A stretch of DNA of 32,484 nucleotides from Ruminococcaceae bacterium UBA794 (GCA_002304735.1 DBIU01000026.1:13719-46202), one strand, 5' to 3'. Counted from the stretch's first letter, positions 8,213 to 17,492 are shown. Translations and numbers: made by a program. The notes: a model not told the origin generated them from the letters alone.

Positions 8213-11200
8213 ATGTCCGGTAAGATTAAAGAATTGTTTGAGGATATTGAGCTTCCCGCAGTGATTGCCGAGGGAGAAGTTCTTACAATTGCCCGCAGGA
8301 AAGTAAAAAACGAGCTTAATTTTAACGTGAGCTTTTCGGAGCTTGTGCCAATGAAAGAGCTTTTTGCGGCTTCCGATGCCATTTCCCAAAAGCTCGGCGC
8401 AGAAGCAGTAATTTACCCAAAATACTTTTCCGAGCAGTTTACAACAAGCTATCTTTATGAGATTTTCGAGCTTCTGAAAAGAAAGTTTGTCGGAATAAAC
8501 GGCTATTTTGACGACGCTGTAATCGACGACGACGGACTAACGTTTGAAATAACGCTTAAAAGCGGCGGAAAGTCAATGCTCCTCGGAATGGGGATTGACA
8601 AGAAAATCGAAGCGTATGTCAAGGGCATTTTCGACAAGAATATCAGCGTTATTTTGTCCTCGAACAACGAGCTTGACGTTGAAGAATACGTCAGCCGCGA
8701 AGCGCCCGTTGAAAGGGTTTCGGTGACAAGCGAGGCGCCAAAGCCCGCAAAGCCGAAGTATTCGGGCGGCGGCTCGCGCGGGAGAAGACCGCAGTTTCTG
8801 AGCGAACCCGAGGAAACGCTTTTGCCGTTTGAGAACCCGCATTTCGACAATAAGGTAAAGCTGTTTTTCGGAAAGGGCAATTTTGAAGCGCCCGCGCCGA
8901 TGTCCGAGCCTTTTTCCGAGCAGGACGCGGCAACTCTCTGGGGTACTGTTTTCAAGACGGAGGACAAGCTTTCGCGCGATAAGAAAACGTTGATTTTCAC
9001 GGCTTATTTCTCGGATAAAACGTCCTCGCAGATACTTAAAATCATAACCGAGGCTGCAAATGAGGAAATTGTAAAATCAAACATTTCCGAGGGAAAATCA
9101 CTTATTGTTTCGGGCAAATTCGAGGTTGATATGTTTACAAAGAGCCTCAATTTCCGCCCTGACTCAATGGCTTCAATCAAGGTTAAAAGCCGCAGCGATA
9201 ACGCGGAGGAGAAGCGCGTTGAGCTTCATATGCATACGAATATGTCGGATATGGACGCGACAACTCCCGCAGGCGAGCTTGTTAAACAGGCGAACGCGTG
9301 GGGTCACCGCGCCGTTGCGATAACCGACCATGGCAATCTCCAGAGCTATCCCGAGGCTATGAACACGATTGAAAAGCTTCGGAAAGACGGCTCGGAAATG
9401 AAGATGATTTACGGCGTCGAGGCTTATTTTGTCAACGACAGCTCCGCGCTTGTCGCGGGCTGCAACGATTATTCGGTTGACGACGAAATCATAGTGTTCG
9501 ACCTTGAAACAACAGGTCTTTCGCCAAAAACCGACAGAATTACCGAAATCGGCGCTGTTAAGCTGAAAAATCGTGAAATAATTGACGAATTTGGAACGTT
9601 TGTAAATCCCGAAATGCCCATTCCCGCGCAGATTACCGAAATAACGGGAATAACCGACGCTATGGTTGAAAACGCGCCCTCCGAAAAGGACGCGCTCGAA
9701 GCGTTTATTAAGTTTGCGGGAAAAGGCGTTCTTGTCGCGCACAACGCAAATTTTGATACGTCGTTTATCAGAGCAGCTTCCGCTAGGCAGAATGTCGAAT
9801 ATAAATTCAACTTTGTGGATACCGTGGGCATTTGCAGAGCAGCTTTGCCGCGCCTTAAAAACCACAAGCTTGACACCGTTGCCAAGGAGTACAAGCTTGG
9901 CGATTTCAACCATCACCGCGCTGTTGACGACGCGAAAATGCTCGCGAAAATATTTCAATGTCTGCTTAACGACGCGGAAAAGCTCGGCAGACTTTCAAAG
10001 CTCGGCGACCTAAACGACCTTTTCGGCGGCGTTGACGCGAAAAAGCTTCCGACTTATCATATGATTATTCTTGCTCAGAATAAAGTCGGTCTGAAAAATC
10101 TGTATAAGCTGATTTCGCTCTCAAACTTGAATTACTTCTACAAAAAGCCGAGAATACCTCTCTCCGAGCTTCAGAAGCACCGCGAGGGCTTGATTATCGG
10201 CTCTGCGTGCGAAGCGGGCGAGCTTTTCAGAGCAATTCTCGACGATAAGCCGCAGGAAGAAATTGATAAAATCGCTTCAATTTATGATTACTATGAAATT
10301 CAGCCGATATGCAACAACCGGTTTCTTGTGCGCGAGGGCAGAGTTCCGGACGATGAAGCGCTAAGAATGTTAAATCGGAAGATTGTCAGACTTGCCGAAA
10401 AGCACGGAAAGCTTTGCGTGGCGACCTGCGACGTTCATTTTAAGGACAAAGAGGACGGAATTTTCCGTAAAATTCTACAAGCGGGTCAGGGCTATAAAGA
10501 CGCGGATTATCAAGCGGATTTGTACTTCAGAACAACCGATGAAATGCTTGAAGAATTTTCATATCTCGGCAAAGAAAAGGCGCTTGAAGTCGTTGTTACG
10601 AACACGAATAAAATTGCGGATATGATTGACGGCGATATCAGACCCATACCCAAAGGTACTTATACTCCTTCAATCGACGGCGCGGAGCAGGAGCTTCAGG
10701 ATTTGTGCTGGGGCAGAGCGAACGCTTGGTACAAAGAGGACGGAAAAGAGCTTCCGGAAATCGTTGAAAGCCGCTTAAAAAGAGAGCTTGAGTCTATCAT
10801 AAAGTACGGCTTCTCGGTGCTTTATATGATTGCGCAGAAGCTTGTTAAGTATTCCGAGGATAACGGTTATCTTGTCGGCTCGAGAGGCTCGGTAGGCTCG
10901 TCGTTTGTCGCGATAATGTCGGGCATTTCCGAGGTTAATCCGCTCGCGCCGCATTATCGCTGCCCAAAATGCCGTCACAGCGAGTTCGTAACGGACGGCT
11001 CGGTGGGTTCGGGATTTGACCTGCCGCCGAAAAACTGCCCTAACTGCGGAATTGATATGATACGCGACGGTCACGATATTCCGTTTGAAACGTTCCTTGG
11101 CTTCAAGGGCGATAAAGCCCCCGATATCGACCTTAATTTCTCCGGCGAAGTTCAGGGCAAGGTTCACAGATATACCGAAGAATTGTTCGGTAAGGACCAC

Positions 11201-12550
11201 GTTTTCAAGGCGGGAACAATTTCCGCGGTTAAGGATAAAACCGCGTTCGGGTTTGTCAAAAAGTATTGCGACGAACACGGATTGACGTTAAACGACGCGG
11301 AAATCGAGCGCCTTACAATCGGCTGTACGGGCGTTAAGCGAACGACTTCTCAGCACCCGGGCGGAATGGTCGTTGTGCCGAACGATTACGAGGTGTACGA
11401 TTTCACTCCCGTTCAGCACCCTGCCGACAAAACCGAGAGCGATATGATAACAACGCACTTCGACTTCCACGCGCTTCACGATACCATACTTAAGCTTGAT
11501 GAACTCGGGCACGATGTTCCGACGCTTTATAAGCATCTTGAGGATATGACGGGAATTAAGATTGCGGACGTGCCCACGTCGGACCCGGACGTGTACAAGC
11601 TGTTCGTATCAACCGAGCCGCTTAAGCTTCAAGAAGATATCGGCGTAAAGAGCGGCACTTTCGGAATACCCGAATTTGGAACAAGCTTTGCTATGCAGAT
11701 GCTTCAGGACGCTCAGCCGAAGAATTTTTCGGATTTGCTTCAGATTTCGGGACTTTCTCACGGCACGGACGTATGGCTCGGAAACGCGCAGGATTTGATT
11801 AAAAACGGCACCTGCACGATTTCGGACGTTATAGGAACGCGCGACAGCATAATGGTTTACCTTATGCATAAGGGCGTCGAGCCTTCGCTTGCGTTTAAGA
11901 TAATGGAAATTACTCGTAAGGGCAACGCGAAAAAGCTCTTTAACGAGGACATTTACAAGGCTTTTGAAGAAAACAACGTTCCCGAATGGTACGTTGAGAG
12001 CTGTAAGAAAATCAAGTATATGTTCCCGAAAGCGCACGCTGCGGCTTATGTAACGGCTGCGGTTAAGCTTGCGTGGTTCAAGATACGCAGACCCGCTGAA
12101 TTTTACGCGGCAACGCTTACAAAGCACACGGACAATCTTGAGCTTGAAACAATTCTGCGCGGAAAAGCAGCCGTTAAACAGCGCATTGAGGAAATCAGAA
12201 GCAATCCGAAGCCCTCGGCAAAGGAAGAGGACGTTTTGGACGTTTTGCTGCTGATTTACGAGATGATGGCGCGCGGAATTGACGTTCTGCCGGTTGACGC
12301 AAAGCTGTCAAACGCTGTGACTTACGTTGTTGAGGACGGAAAGCTGAGAATGCCGTTTATGGCGGTTTCGGGCTGCGGAGAAACGGCGGCGCTGAAGCTT
12401 AAGGAGGTTATCGACAGCGGAGAAGCTCTTAGTATTGACGAAATTCAGTCTATGAGCGGCGTTAACAGCACGGTTATCGAAAAGCTTAAAGATATGGGCG
12501 TTTTCAAGGGTTTCCAGCAATCGGCTCAATATACGCTTTTTGATATTTAA
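8213..12550 (+). CDS. polC: DNA polymerase III alpha subunit, PolC type
   Basis: PolC is the leading-strand replicase of low-GC Gram-positives. At 1445 residues it is close to the Bacillus protein. Visible domains in order: an N-terminal region and OB fold (to about 330); a PHP segment VELHMHTNMSDMDATTP near 337; an inserted DEDD proofreading exonuclease with D430-L-E-T-T-G; the rest of the PHP domain; a zinc finger with C917, C920, C942 and C945; and the polymerase active site APDIDLNFSG with D971 and D973. The C-terminus QYTLFDI matches a QxxLF beta-clamp binding motif. All key residues are present. It is the last gene of the pyrH-polC operon. Confidence 0.98.
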   Translation: MSGKIKELFEDIELPAVIAEGEVLTIARRKVKNELNFNVSFSELVPMKELFAASDAISQKLGAEAVIYPKYFSEQFTTSYLYEIFELLKRKFVGINGYFDDAVIDDDGLTFEITLKSGGKSMLLGMGIDKKIEAYVKGIFDKNISVILSSNNELDVEEYVSREAPVERVSVTSEAPKPAKPKYSGGGSRGRRPQFLSEPEETLLPFENPHFDNKVKLFFGKGNFEAPAPMSEPFSEQDAATLWGTVFKTEDKLSRDKKTLIFTAYFSDKTSSQILKIITEAANEEIVKSNISEGKSLIVSGKFEVDMFTKSLNFRPDSMASIKVKSRSDNAEEKRVELHMHTNMSDMDATTPAGELVKQANAWGHRAVAITDHGNLQSYPEAMNTIEKLRKDGSEMKMIYGVEAYFVNDSSALVAGCNDYSVDDEIIVFDLETTGLSPKTDRITEIGAVKLKNREIIDEFGTFVNPEMPIPAQITEITGITDAMVENAPSEKDALEAFIKFAGKGVLVAHNANFDTSFIRAASARQNVEYKFNFVDTVGICRAALPRLKNHKLDTVAKEYKLGDFNHHRAVDDAKMLAKIFQCLLNDAEKLGRLSKLGDLNDLFGGVDAKKLPTYHMIILAQNKVGLKNLYKLISLSNLNYFYKKPRIPLSELQKHREGLIIGSACEAGELFRAILDDKPQEEIDKIASIYDYYEIQPICNNRFLVREGRVPDDEALRMLNRKIVRLAEKHGKLCVATCDVHFKDKEDGIFRKILQAGQGYKDADYQADLYFRTTDEMLEEFSYLGKEKALEVVVTNTNKIADMIDGDIRPIPKGTYTPSIDGAEQELQDLCWGRANAWYKEDGKELPEIVESRLKRELESIIKYGFSVLYMIAQKLVKYSEDNGYLVGSRGSVGSSFVAIMSGISEVNPLAPHYRCPKCRHSEFVTDGSVGSGFDLPPKNCPNCGIDMIRDGHDIPFETFLGFKGDKAPDIDLNFSGEVQGKVHRYTEELFGKDHVFKAGTISAVKDKTAFGFVKKYCDEHGLTLNDAEIERLTIGCTGVKRTTSQHPGGMVVVPNDYEVYDFTPVQHPADKTESDMITTHFDFHALHDTILKLDELGHDVPTLYKHLEDMTGIKIADVPTSDPDVYKLFVSTEPLKLQEDIGVKSGTFGIPEFGTSFAMQMLQDAQPKNFSDLLQISGLSHGTDVWLGNAQDLIKNGTCTISDVIGTRDSIMVYLMHKGVEPSLAFKIMEITRKGNAKKLFNEDIYKAFEENNVPEWYVESCKKIKYMFPKAHAAAYVTAAVKLAWFKIRRPAEFYAATLTKHTDNLELETILRGKAAVKQRIEEIRSNPKPSAKEEDVLDVLLLIYEMMARGIDVLPVDAKLSNAVTYVVEDGKLRMPFMAVSGCGETAALKLKEVIDSGEALSIDEIQSMSGVNSTVIEKLKDMGVFKGFQQSAQYTLFDI

Positions 12551-12600
12551 TCAACATTGTTGATAATTTCTGTTAATTATGTCGAAATAATTACCTTCGC

Positions 12601-12629
12601 TTGACAAATCAGTGTTAATATGATATTAT
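12601..12629 (+). promoter_or_regulatory. Promoter of the histidine operon
   Basis: TTGACA (12601-12606), a 17-bp spacer and TATTAT (12624-12629), with TG one base before the -10. It lies about 60 nt ahead of the hisZ ATG and gives a leader of roughly 55 nt, too short for a T-box. Confidence 0.88.
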
Positions 12630-12652
12630 AGTAATATGATATCATAATATCA
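12616..12652 (+). promoter_or_regulatory. Candidate operator repeats over the his -10 and start site
   Basis: TAATATGATAT occurs twice as a direct repeat (12616-12626 and 12632-12642, period 16). TGATATTAT (12621-12629) has an inverted copy ATAATATCA (12644-12652), and TATGATATCATA (12635-12646) is a perfect 12-bp palindrome. The cluster covers the -10 and transcription start, where a repressor would act. The protein that binds is unknown. Confidence 0.5.
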
Positions 12653-12689
12653 CATTAGCAGACTAAAGCAGGCGAAAAGAGAGGACTAT

Positions 12690-13880
12690 ATGAGAAGAAA
12701 CGATTGGCTTACACCCGAGGGAACGCGGGATTTGCTCTTTGAGGAATGTGCCGCAAAGAGATATCTTGAGGAAAGATTTACCGGAATTTTCGAGAATTAC
12801 GGCTATTCCGAGGTAATAACGCCGGGAATTGAGTTTTACGACGTATTCAACGGAAAGGCGCGGCATTTTCCTCCGGAAACGATGTATAAGTTAGTTGACG
12901 GGAAGAACAGGCTTATGGTTCTTCGTCCCGATACGACAATGCCGATTGCAAGGCTTTGCGCGACAAGACTTCGCGGCGAGGAGCTTCCGCTGAAGCTTTT
13001 CTATAACCAGAGTATTTTTATGGTTAACCCAAAGGACAGCGGACGCGACGATGAGTTCGAGCAAAGCGGAATTGAGATTATCGGCGGCGAAAACGAGGAT
13101 TCCGATTACGAAGCGTTGTTTCTTGCGGCAAAGGCGCTTTGCGAGTGCGACGAGGATTACCGCCTTGAAATCGGCGACAGCGGCATTTTCGGCGAGCTTC
13201 TTTCACAGTACAATTACTCCGATGAGCAGCAGACGGAAAAGCTCCGCGTAAATATTGAGGATAAAAATTATCCCGCAATTGACGCGATGCTTGGCGATGA
13301 TAAATCAAACGAGGCTTTGAGAACTCTGCCGAGATTGTTCGGCGGATTTGAAGTGTTTGAGGAAGCGAGAAAGCGTCTTTGCGGCGAAGCGATTGAAAAG
13401 AAGCTTGCGCGTCTTGAAAAGCTTTGCCGCGAGCTTGCCGATATTATTCCGGAGGAAAAAATTCGCGTTGACCTCGGTCTTGTAAACAAGAAGAATTACT
13501 ACACGGGAATTATTTTCAAGGGTTACGTCGAGGGTTACGGTCAGCCGGTGCTTTCGGGCGGAAGATATGATACGCTTATCGGGGAGTTTGGCGGACGAGA
13601 AGCAAAAGCGGTCGGATTTGCCGTGAATATAGAGGCTGCGGCTAAGGTTTATCTTAAAAATAAAGGAAAGACGCTCGCAAAAACACCCGATGTTCTTGTG
13701 TTCTCAAACGACAAAATCGCAGCGCTTAAACATTGCGAAAAGCTGATTTCCGAGGGACTTTCCGTCCGTAATTTCAACGGAGCTTGTCCGAAATGCGCGG
13801 AAAAGTTTGCGAAAAAGCACGGAATACACAGACTTGACGTGATAAACGAAAACGGCGATGCCGAAAGCAGGGAGGTGTGA
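12690..13880 (+). CDS. hisZ: ATP phosphoribosyltransferase regulatory subunit
   Basis: HisZ is a catalytically dead histidyl-tRNA synthetase paralogue that forms the hetero-octamer with short-form HisG and mediates histidine feedback. The 396-residue protein begins TPEGTRDLLFEECAAKRYLE and shows the class II tRNA synthetase motif 2-like stretch MVLRPDTTMPIARL near residue 75, and VKNYYTGIIFKGYVEG-like sequence near 270 (NKKNYYTGIIFKGY). A C-terminal segment of about 70 residues follows the catalytic-like core. It is the first gene of the his operon, with AGAGAGGA ahead of the ATG, and ends 2 nt before hisG. Confidence 0.93.
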   Translation: MRRNDWLTPEGTRDLLFEECAAKRYLEERFTGIFENYGYSEVITPGIEFYDVFNGKARHFPPETMYKLVDGKNRLMVLRPDTTMPIARLCATRLRGEELPLKLFYNQSIFMVNPKDSGRDDEFEQSGIEIIGGENEDSDYEALFLAAKALCECDEDYRLEIGDSGIFGELLSQYNYSDEQQTEKLRVNIEDKNYPAIDAMLGDDKSNEALRTLPRLFGGFEVFEEARKRLCGEAIEKKLARLEKLCRELADIIPEEKIRVDLGLVNKKNYYTGIIFKGYVEGYGQPVLSGGRYDTLIGEFGGREAKAVGFAVNIEAAAKVYLKNKGKTLAKTPDVLVFSNDKIAALKHCEKLISEGLSVRNFNGACPKCAEKFAKKHGIHRLDVINENGDAESREV

Positions 13881-13882
13881 CC

Positions 13883-14515
13883 GTGGAAAAGAAGAAAATC
13901 AGAATTGCGCTGACAAAGGGCAGAATTGAGAACAAAGCCGTTGATTTGCTTGAAAAGATAGGATATGACGTCACGGACCTGCGCGAAAAGGGCAGAAGGC
14001 TTATTCTGACCATTCCCGACGAGAGCATTGAAGTCGTTCTGGCAAAGGCGGCGGACGTTATCACATACGTTGAACACGGCGTGTGCGACCTCGGCGTTGT
14101 CGGCAAAGATACGATAATGGAGCATGGCGGGAAATTCTATGAAATCGAGGATTTGGGCTTCGGAAAGTGCAAATTTGCGCTTGCGGTAAAAAAAGGAACG
14201 GATTTTTACAGCGGCTACGGAGTAAAGACGGTTGCTACTAAATATCCCGAAGTAACGCGCAGCTTCTTTGAGAATAAAGGAATTGACGTTGATATCGTTA
14301 AAATTGAAGGCTCTGTGGAGCTTGCTCCGCTTGTGGGGCTGTCTGACGGAATTGTAGATATCGTTGAAACGGGAACGACGCTCAAGGAAAACGGGCTCGA
14401 GGTTGTCGAGGACGTTGCGCCCGTTTCAGCAAGACTAATCGCAAATACCGTTAGCATTAAGCTTAAACAGGAAAGAATACTTGAAATTGTAAATCTGATT
14501 AAGGAGAGCTTGTGA
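13883..14515 (+). CDS. hisG: ATP phosphoribosyltransferase, short form
   Basis: HisG condenses ATP with PRPP, the first step of histidine synthesis. At 210 residues it is the short form, which lacks the C-terminal regulatory domain and needs HisZ, encoded immediately upstream. The PRPP loop is seen in DGIVDIVETGTTLKENGLE near residue 155, and RIALTKGRIENKAVDLL at the N-terminus is typical. I place the start at the GTG at 13883, 7 nt after GGGAGG (13870-13875); the GTG at 13877 would sit against the ribosome binding site. Its TGA overlaps the hisD ATG by one base. Confidence 0.95.
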   Translation: MEKKKIRIALTKGRIENKAVDLLEKIGYDVTDLREKGRRLILTIPDESIEVVLAKAADVITYVEHGVCDLGVVGKDTIMEHGGKFYEIEDLGFGKCKFALAVKKGTDFYSGYGVKTVATKYPEVTRSFFENKGIDVDIVKIEGSVELAPLVGLSDGIVDIVETGTTLKENGLEVVEDVAPVSARLIANTVSIKLKQERILEIVNLIKESL

Positions 14516-15813
14516 TGATAAGAATAATCGAAGCAAACGGCGATGAAAAGAAGTTTCTTGAAGAAACCGAAAAGCGCGCGGGCGAAGTCGGCGCGGAGGT
14601 TGAAAAAACCGTTAAGGCGATACTTGAAAACGTAAAGAACAACGGCGATAAGGCTGTTAAGGAGTATACGGCGAAGTTTGACTGCCCGAACGCAAAATAT
14701 TATCGCGTTCCCGACGAAGCAATTCAAGACGCGCTCACCGAAGCCAACGAAAAGTCGCCGGAATTTGTCGAAGCAATGCTGAACGCAGTTGAGAATATCA
14801 CGGCTTTTCACACAAGACAGAAGCGAGAGGGCTTTTGCGTAACCGAAGAAAACGGCGTTATTATGGGGCAGCGCGTTCGCGGTCTTGATAAGGTCGGACT
14901 GTACGTTCCCGGCGGCACGGCGGCTTATCCGTCGTCCGTGCTGATGAATGCAATTCCCGCGAAAATTGCGGGTGTTAAGGAAGTTATTATGGTGACTCCG
15001 CCGCTCAAGGACGGCTCGGCAAACAAGGATATTCTCGTTGCCGCGGCGCTTTGCGGCGTTGACAGAATTTACCTCACGGGCGGCGCTCAGGCAATAGCGG
15101 CGCTTGCTTACGGAACGGAAGAAATTCCGCGCGTATCAAAGATTGTGGGTCCCGGCAATATCTTTGTTGCAACGGCGAAAAAGCTTGTTTACGGCAACGT
15201 TGATATTGATATGGTCGCGGGTCCGAGCGAAATTCTCGTTATTGCGGACGAAACCGCAAATCCCGTTTATCTCGCGGCCGACCTTATGTCGCAGGCTGAA
15301 CACGACAGGCTTGCAAGCGCGATTATGATAACGACAAGCCGTGAAATTGCCGAAAAAACAAAGGCAGAAATCGAGCGTCAGGTTCAGAAGCTTTCGAGGA
15401 AAGAGATTATCGAGGAGTCGCTGAAGAATTACGGCGCGATTATCGTCTGCGATAGTATGGATTACGCTGTGGAAATCGCGAACAAAATCGCTCCCGAACA
15501 CCTCGAAGTCTGCGCGGAAAATCCGCTTGAATACATAGGAAAGCTTGACAACGTAGGCTCGCTGTTCCTCGGAAATCACTCTCCGGAGCCTCTCGGCGAC
15601 TATTACGCGGGACCGAACCACGTTCTTCCGACGGGAGGAACTGCGAGATTTTACTCGCCGCTCGGCGTTGACAGCTTCGTAAAGCGCTCAAGCTATATTT
15701 ATTACACAAAAGACGCGCTTCTTGAAGCTGCCGATGATATTATTCTGATTGCGAAACGCGAACAGCTCACGGCTCACGCAAATTCCATTGAAGTTAGAAA
15801 GTCCGGCGAATAA
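14515..15813 (+). CDS. hisD: Histidinol dehydrogenase
   Basis: HisD oxidises histidinol to histidine in two NAD-dependent steps and is the last enzyme of the pathway. It has 432 residues. Family blocks are present: DKVGLYVPGGTAAYPSSVLM, KIVGPGNIFVATAKK, DMVAGPSEILVIADE, LMSQAEHD and the zinc/substrate region NHVLPTGGTARF. The ATG at 14515 overlaps the hisG stop as TGATG, with AAGGAG 8 nt upstream, so translation is coupled. hisB follows after 9 nt. Confidence 0.97.
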   Translation: MIRIIEANGDEKKFLEETEKRAGEVGAEVEKTVKAILENVKNNGDKAVKEYTAKFDCPNAKYYRVPDEAIQDALTEANEKSPEFVEAMLNAVENITAFHTRQKREGFCVTEENGVIMGQRVRGLDKVGLYVPGGTAAYPSSVLMNAIPAKIAGVKEVIMVTPPLKDGSANKDILVAAALCGVDRIYLTGGAQAIAALAYGTEEIPRVSKIVGPGNIFVATAKKLVYGNVDIDMVAGPSEILVIADETANPVYLAADLMSQAEHDRLASAIMITTSREIAEKTKAEIERQVQKLSRKEIIEESLKNYGAIIVCDSMDYAVEIANKIAPEHLEVCAENPLEYIGKLDNVGSLFLGNHSPEPLGDYYAGPNHVLPTGGTARFYSPLGVDSFVKRSSYIYYTKDALLEAADDIILIAKREQLTAHANSIEVRKSGE

Positions 15814-15822
15814 GGAGAGAAA

Positions 15823-16401
15823 ATGAACAGAGAAGCGATTATTACCAGAAAAACCAAAGAAACCGACATCACCGCGTCGCTTAAGCTTGACGGCGGCGAG
15901 GTAAAAATCGACACGGGAATAGGCTTTCTCGACCATATGCTGACAGCGCTTGGGGTTCACGGCGGGTTCGGGCTGACGCTCGAAGCCAAAGGCGACCTCT
16001 ATGTCGACGGTCATCATACCGCGGAAGACGTCGGAATTGTTCTCGGAAAAGCGTTTTGCGAGGCGCTCGGCGATAAGGGCGGAATTGTTCGCTATGGAAG
16101 CGCGTTTATCCCGATGGACGAAGCGCTCGGCTTCTGCGCCGTTGATATAAGCGGCAGACCGTTTCTTGTTTTTAACGCGGAGTTTGTGAACGAGAAAATC
16201 GGCGAGCTTGATACTTGCCTTATCGAGGAGTTTATGCGAGCGTTTGCATTTAACGCGGGAATTACGCTTCATCTGCGCTGCGAATACGGCAAAAACGACC
16301 ACCACAAGGCGGAAGCTCTTTTCAAGGCGCTTGCTTACGCGTTAAAGACTGCTGTAAAGCAAAATTCCGGTGAAATCGTTTCGACAAAGGGCGTGCTTTG
16401 A
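15823..16401 (+). CDS. hisB: Imidazoleglycerol-phosphate dehydratase
   Basis: This monofunctional HisB dehydrates imidazoleglycerol phosphate to imidazole-acetol phosphate. It has 192 residues, with no fused histidinol-phosphatase domain. The manganese-binding His clusters are visible: GFLDHMLTALGVHGGF near residue 36, DGHHTAEDVGIVLG near 65, and NDHHKAEALFKALA near 160. AAGGAG precedes the ATG. The stop codon overlaps the ATG of the next gene (TGATG). Confidence 0.97.
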   Translation: MNREAIITRKTKETDITASLKLDGGEVKIDTGIGFLDHMLTALGVHGGFGLTLEAKGDLYVDGHHTAEDVGIVLGKAFCEALGDKGGIVRYGSAFIPMDEALGFCAVDISGRPFLVFNAEFVNEKIGELDTCLIEEFMRAFAFNAGITLHLRCEYGKNDHHKAEALFKALAYALKTAVKQNSGEIVSTKGVL

Positions 16402-16832
16402 TGCAGGGGTATAACCTTGTTGCGATATTTTCGCCCGACGGCGAGGAAATGCTTATGTGCCGCCGAATTAAGGACCCGTACAAAGGTTTGATTAACTTTG
16501 TCGGCGGGAAGATTGAAGCGGGAGAAAACGGCATTGACGCGGCTTATCGCGAGCTTTTTGAAGAAACGGGAATAATGCGGGAGGATATCGCGCTTATTCA
16601 TCTTATGGACTTCACATACCCGCTCGACCCTTGCTATGTCGAGGTTTACGCGGGTCAGCTAAAGCGAGATGTTCCGATTAACGGAGAAGAAAATCCGCTT
16701 TTCTGGAGCGGGCTTGACTGTGATTTCTTCGATATGAAGCAGTACGCGGGCGAGGGAAATATCGGTCACATTATGGAACATATCAAGCTAAACAGCGATA
16801 AAATTTTACTCGCGAAAGGAAACTTGAAATGA
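16401..16832 (+). CDS. NUDIX hydrolase inside the his operon
   Basis: This 143-residue protein has a complete NUDIX box, G-x5-E-x7-REL-x-EE-x-G-I, near residues 37-59 (starting GKIEAGE and ending RELFEETGI), so it should hydrolyse a nucleoside diphosphate linked to another moiety using Mg2+. The substrate cannot be read from sequence; the N-terminal DGEEMLMCRRIKDPYKGLINF resembles MutT-type enzymes that clean up oxidised nucleotides. The gene is locked into the operon: its ATG overlaps the hisB stop, and its own stop overlaps the hisH ATG (ATGA). That points to co-translation and possibly a role linked to PRPP/ATP-derived intermediates, which is inference. Confidence 0.9.
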   Translation: MQGYNLVAIFSPDGEEMLMCRRIKDPYKGLINFVGGKIEAGENGIDAAYRELFEETGIMREDIALIHLMDFTYPLDPCYVEVYAGQLKRDVPINGEENPLFWSGLDCDFFDMKQYAGEGNIGHIMEHIKLNSDKILLAKGNLK

Positions 16833-17419
16833 CGGCGATAATCGACTATGGCGCGGGAAACCTTTTCAGCGTGAAAAACGCTCTTGATTTTCTCGGAATT
16901 GAGAACAAAATAACAAATAAAGCCGAGGACTTGCGTGCGGCTGACAGGCTCATTCTGCCGGGAGTAGGCGCATTTCCCGACGCTATGAGAATGTTGAATG
17001 AAAGCGGACTTGTCGGTGTAATCAAACAAGAAGCGCAAAAAAAGCCGCTTCTGGGAATTTGCCTTGGTATGCAGATGCTTTTTGAAAAGAGCTTTGAATT
17101 TGCGAAAACGGAAGGTCTTGGGCTGATAAAGGGCAGCGTAAAGCTGATGACTCCGAAAAATCTCGCGGTTCCGCATATGGGCTGGAACGAGCTTGAGATT
17201 AATAATCCCTGTAAGCTGCTTGAAAAGGGCGGGGAATACGTCTATTTCGTTCACTCTTATGCCGCCGATTGCCCGAATGAAAACGTATCGGCATATTGCG
17301 ATTACGGAATGAAAGTGCCGGCGCTTGTTTACAGCGGAAATGTGTATGGCGCACAGTTTCACCCGGAAAAAAGTGGCGAAGCGGGTCTTGCAATGCTAAA
17401 AAGATTTGCTGAAATTTGA
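16829..17419 (+). CDS. hisH: Imidazole glycerol phosphate synthase, glutamine amidotransferase subunit
   Basis: HisH releases ammonia from glutamine and passes it to HisF for imidazole ring closure. The class I amidotransferase triad is intact: C78 in GICLGMQML, H178 and E180 in QFHPEKSG. At 196 residues the protein is of normal length. Its ATG overlaps the nudix stop by 4 nt. HisF is encoded about 1.4 kb downstream, after hisA and a membrane protein gene, so the partners are not adjacent. Confidence 0.96.
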   Translation: MTAIIDYGAGNLFSVKNALDFLGIENKITNKAEDLRAADRLILPGVGAFPDAMRMLNESGLVGVIKQEAQKKPLLGICLGMQMLFEKSFEFAKTEGLGLIKGSVKLMTPKNLAVPHMGWNELEINNPCKLLEKGGEYVYFVHSYAADCPNENVSAYCDYGMKVPALVYSGNVYGAQFHPEKSGEAGLAMLKRFAEI

Positions 17420-17420
17420 C

Positions 17421-17456
17421 TTATATTGCGCAAAAGAAAACTTTTACGCAATATAA
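17421..17456 (+). repeat. Hairpin between hisH and hisA
   Basis: TTATATTGCG pairs with CGCAATATAA (10 bp); after one C/A mismatch AAAAG pairs with CTTTT, closed by an AAAA loop. No T-run follows, so this is not an ordinary terminator. It starts 2 nt after the hisH stop and ends 36 nt before hisA. A processing or mRNA stability element is possible. Confidence 0.6.
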
Positions 17457-17492
17457 TGACGAAAAAGCCAATTATCTGAAAGGGAAGAAGTT

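Noticed and set aside
9173..9958. Long antisense ORF inside polC (261 codons)
   Set aside because: It is a shadow of the GC-rich third-position pattern of polC, with no ribosome binding site, and the sense frame carries complete PHP and exonuclease motifs.
12550..12564. Terminator after polC (ATCAACA-T-TGTTGAT)
   Set aside because: A 7-bp A/T-rich palindrome with a 1-nt loop and no T-run cannot act as an intrinsic terminator; at most it is a protein-binding site.
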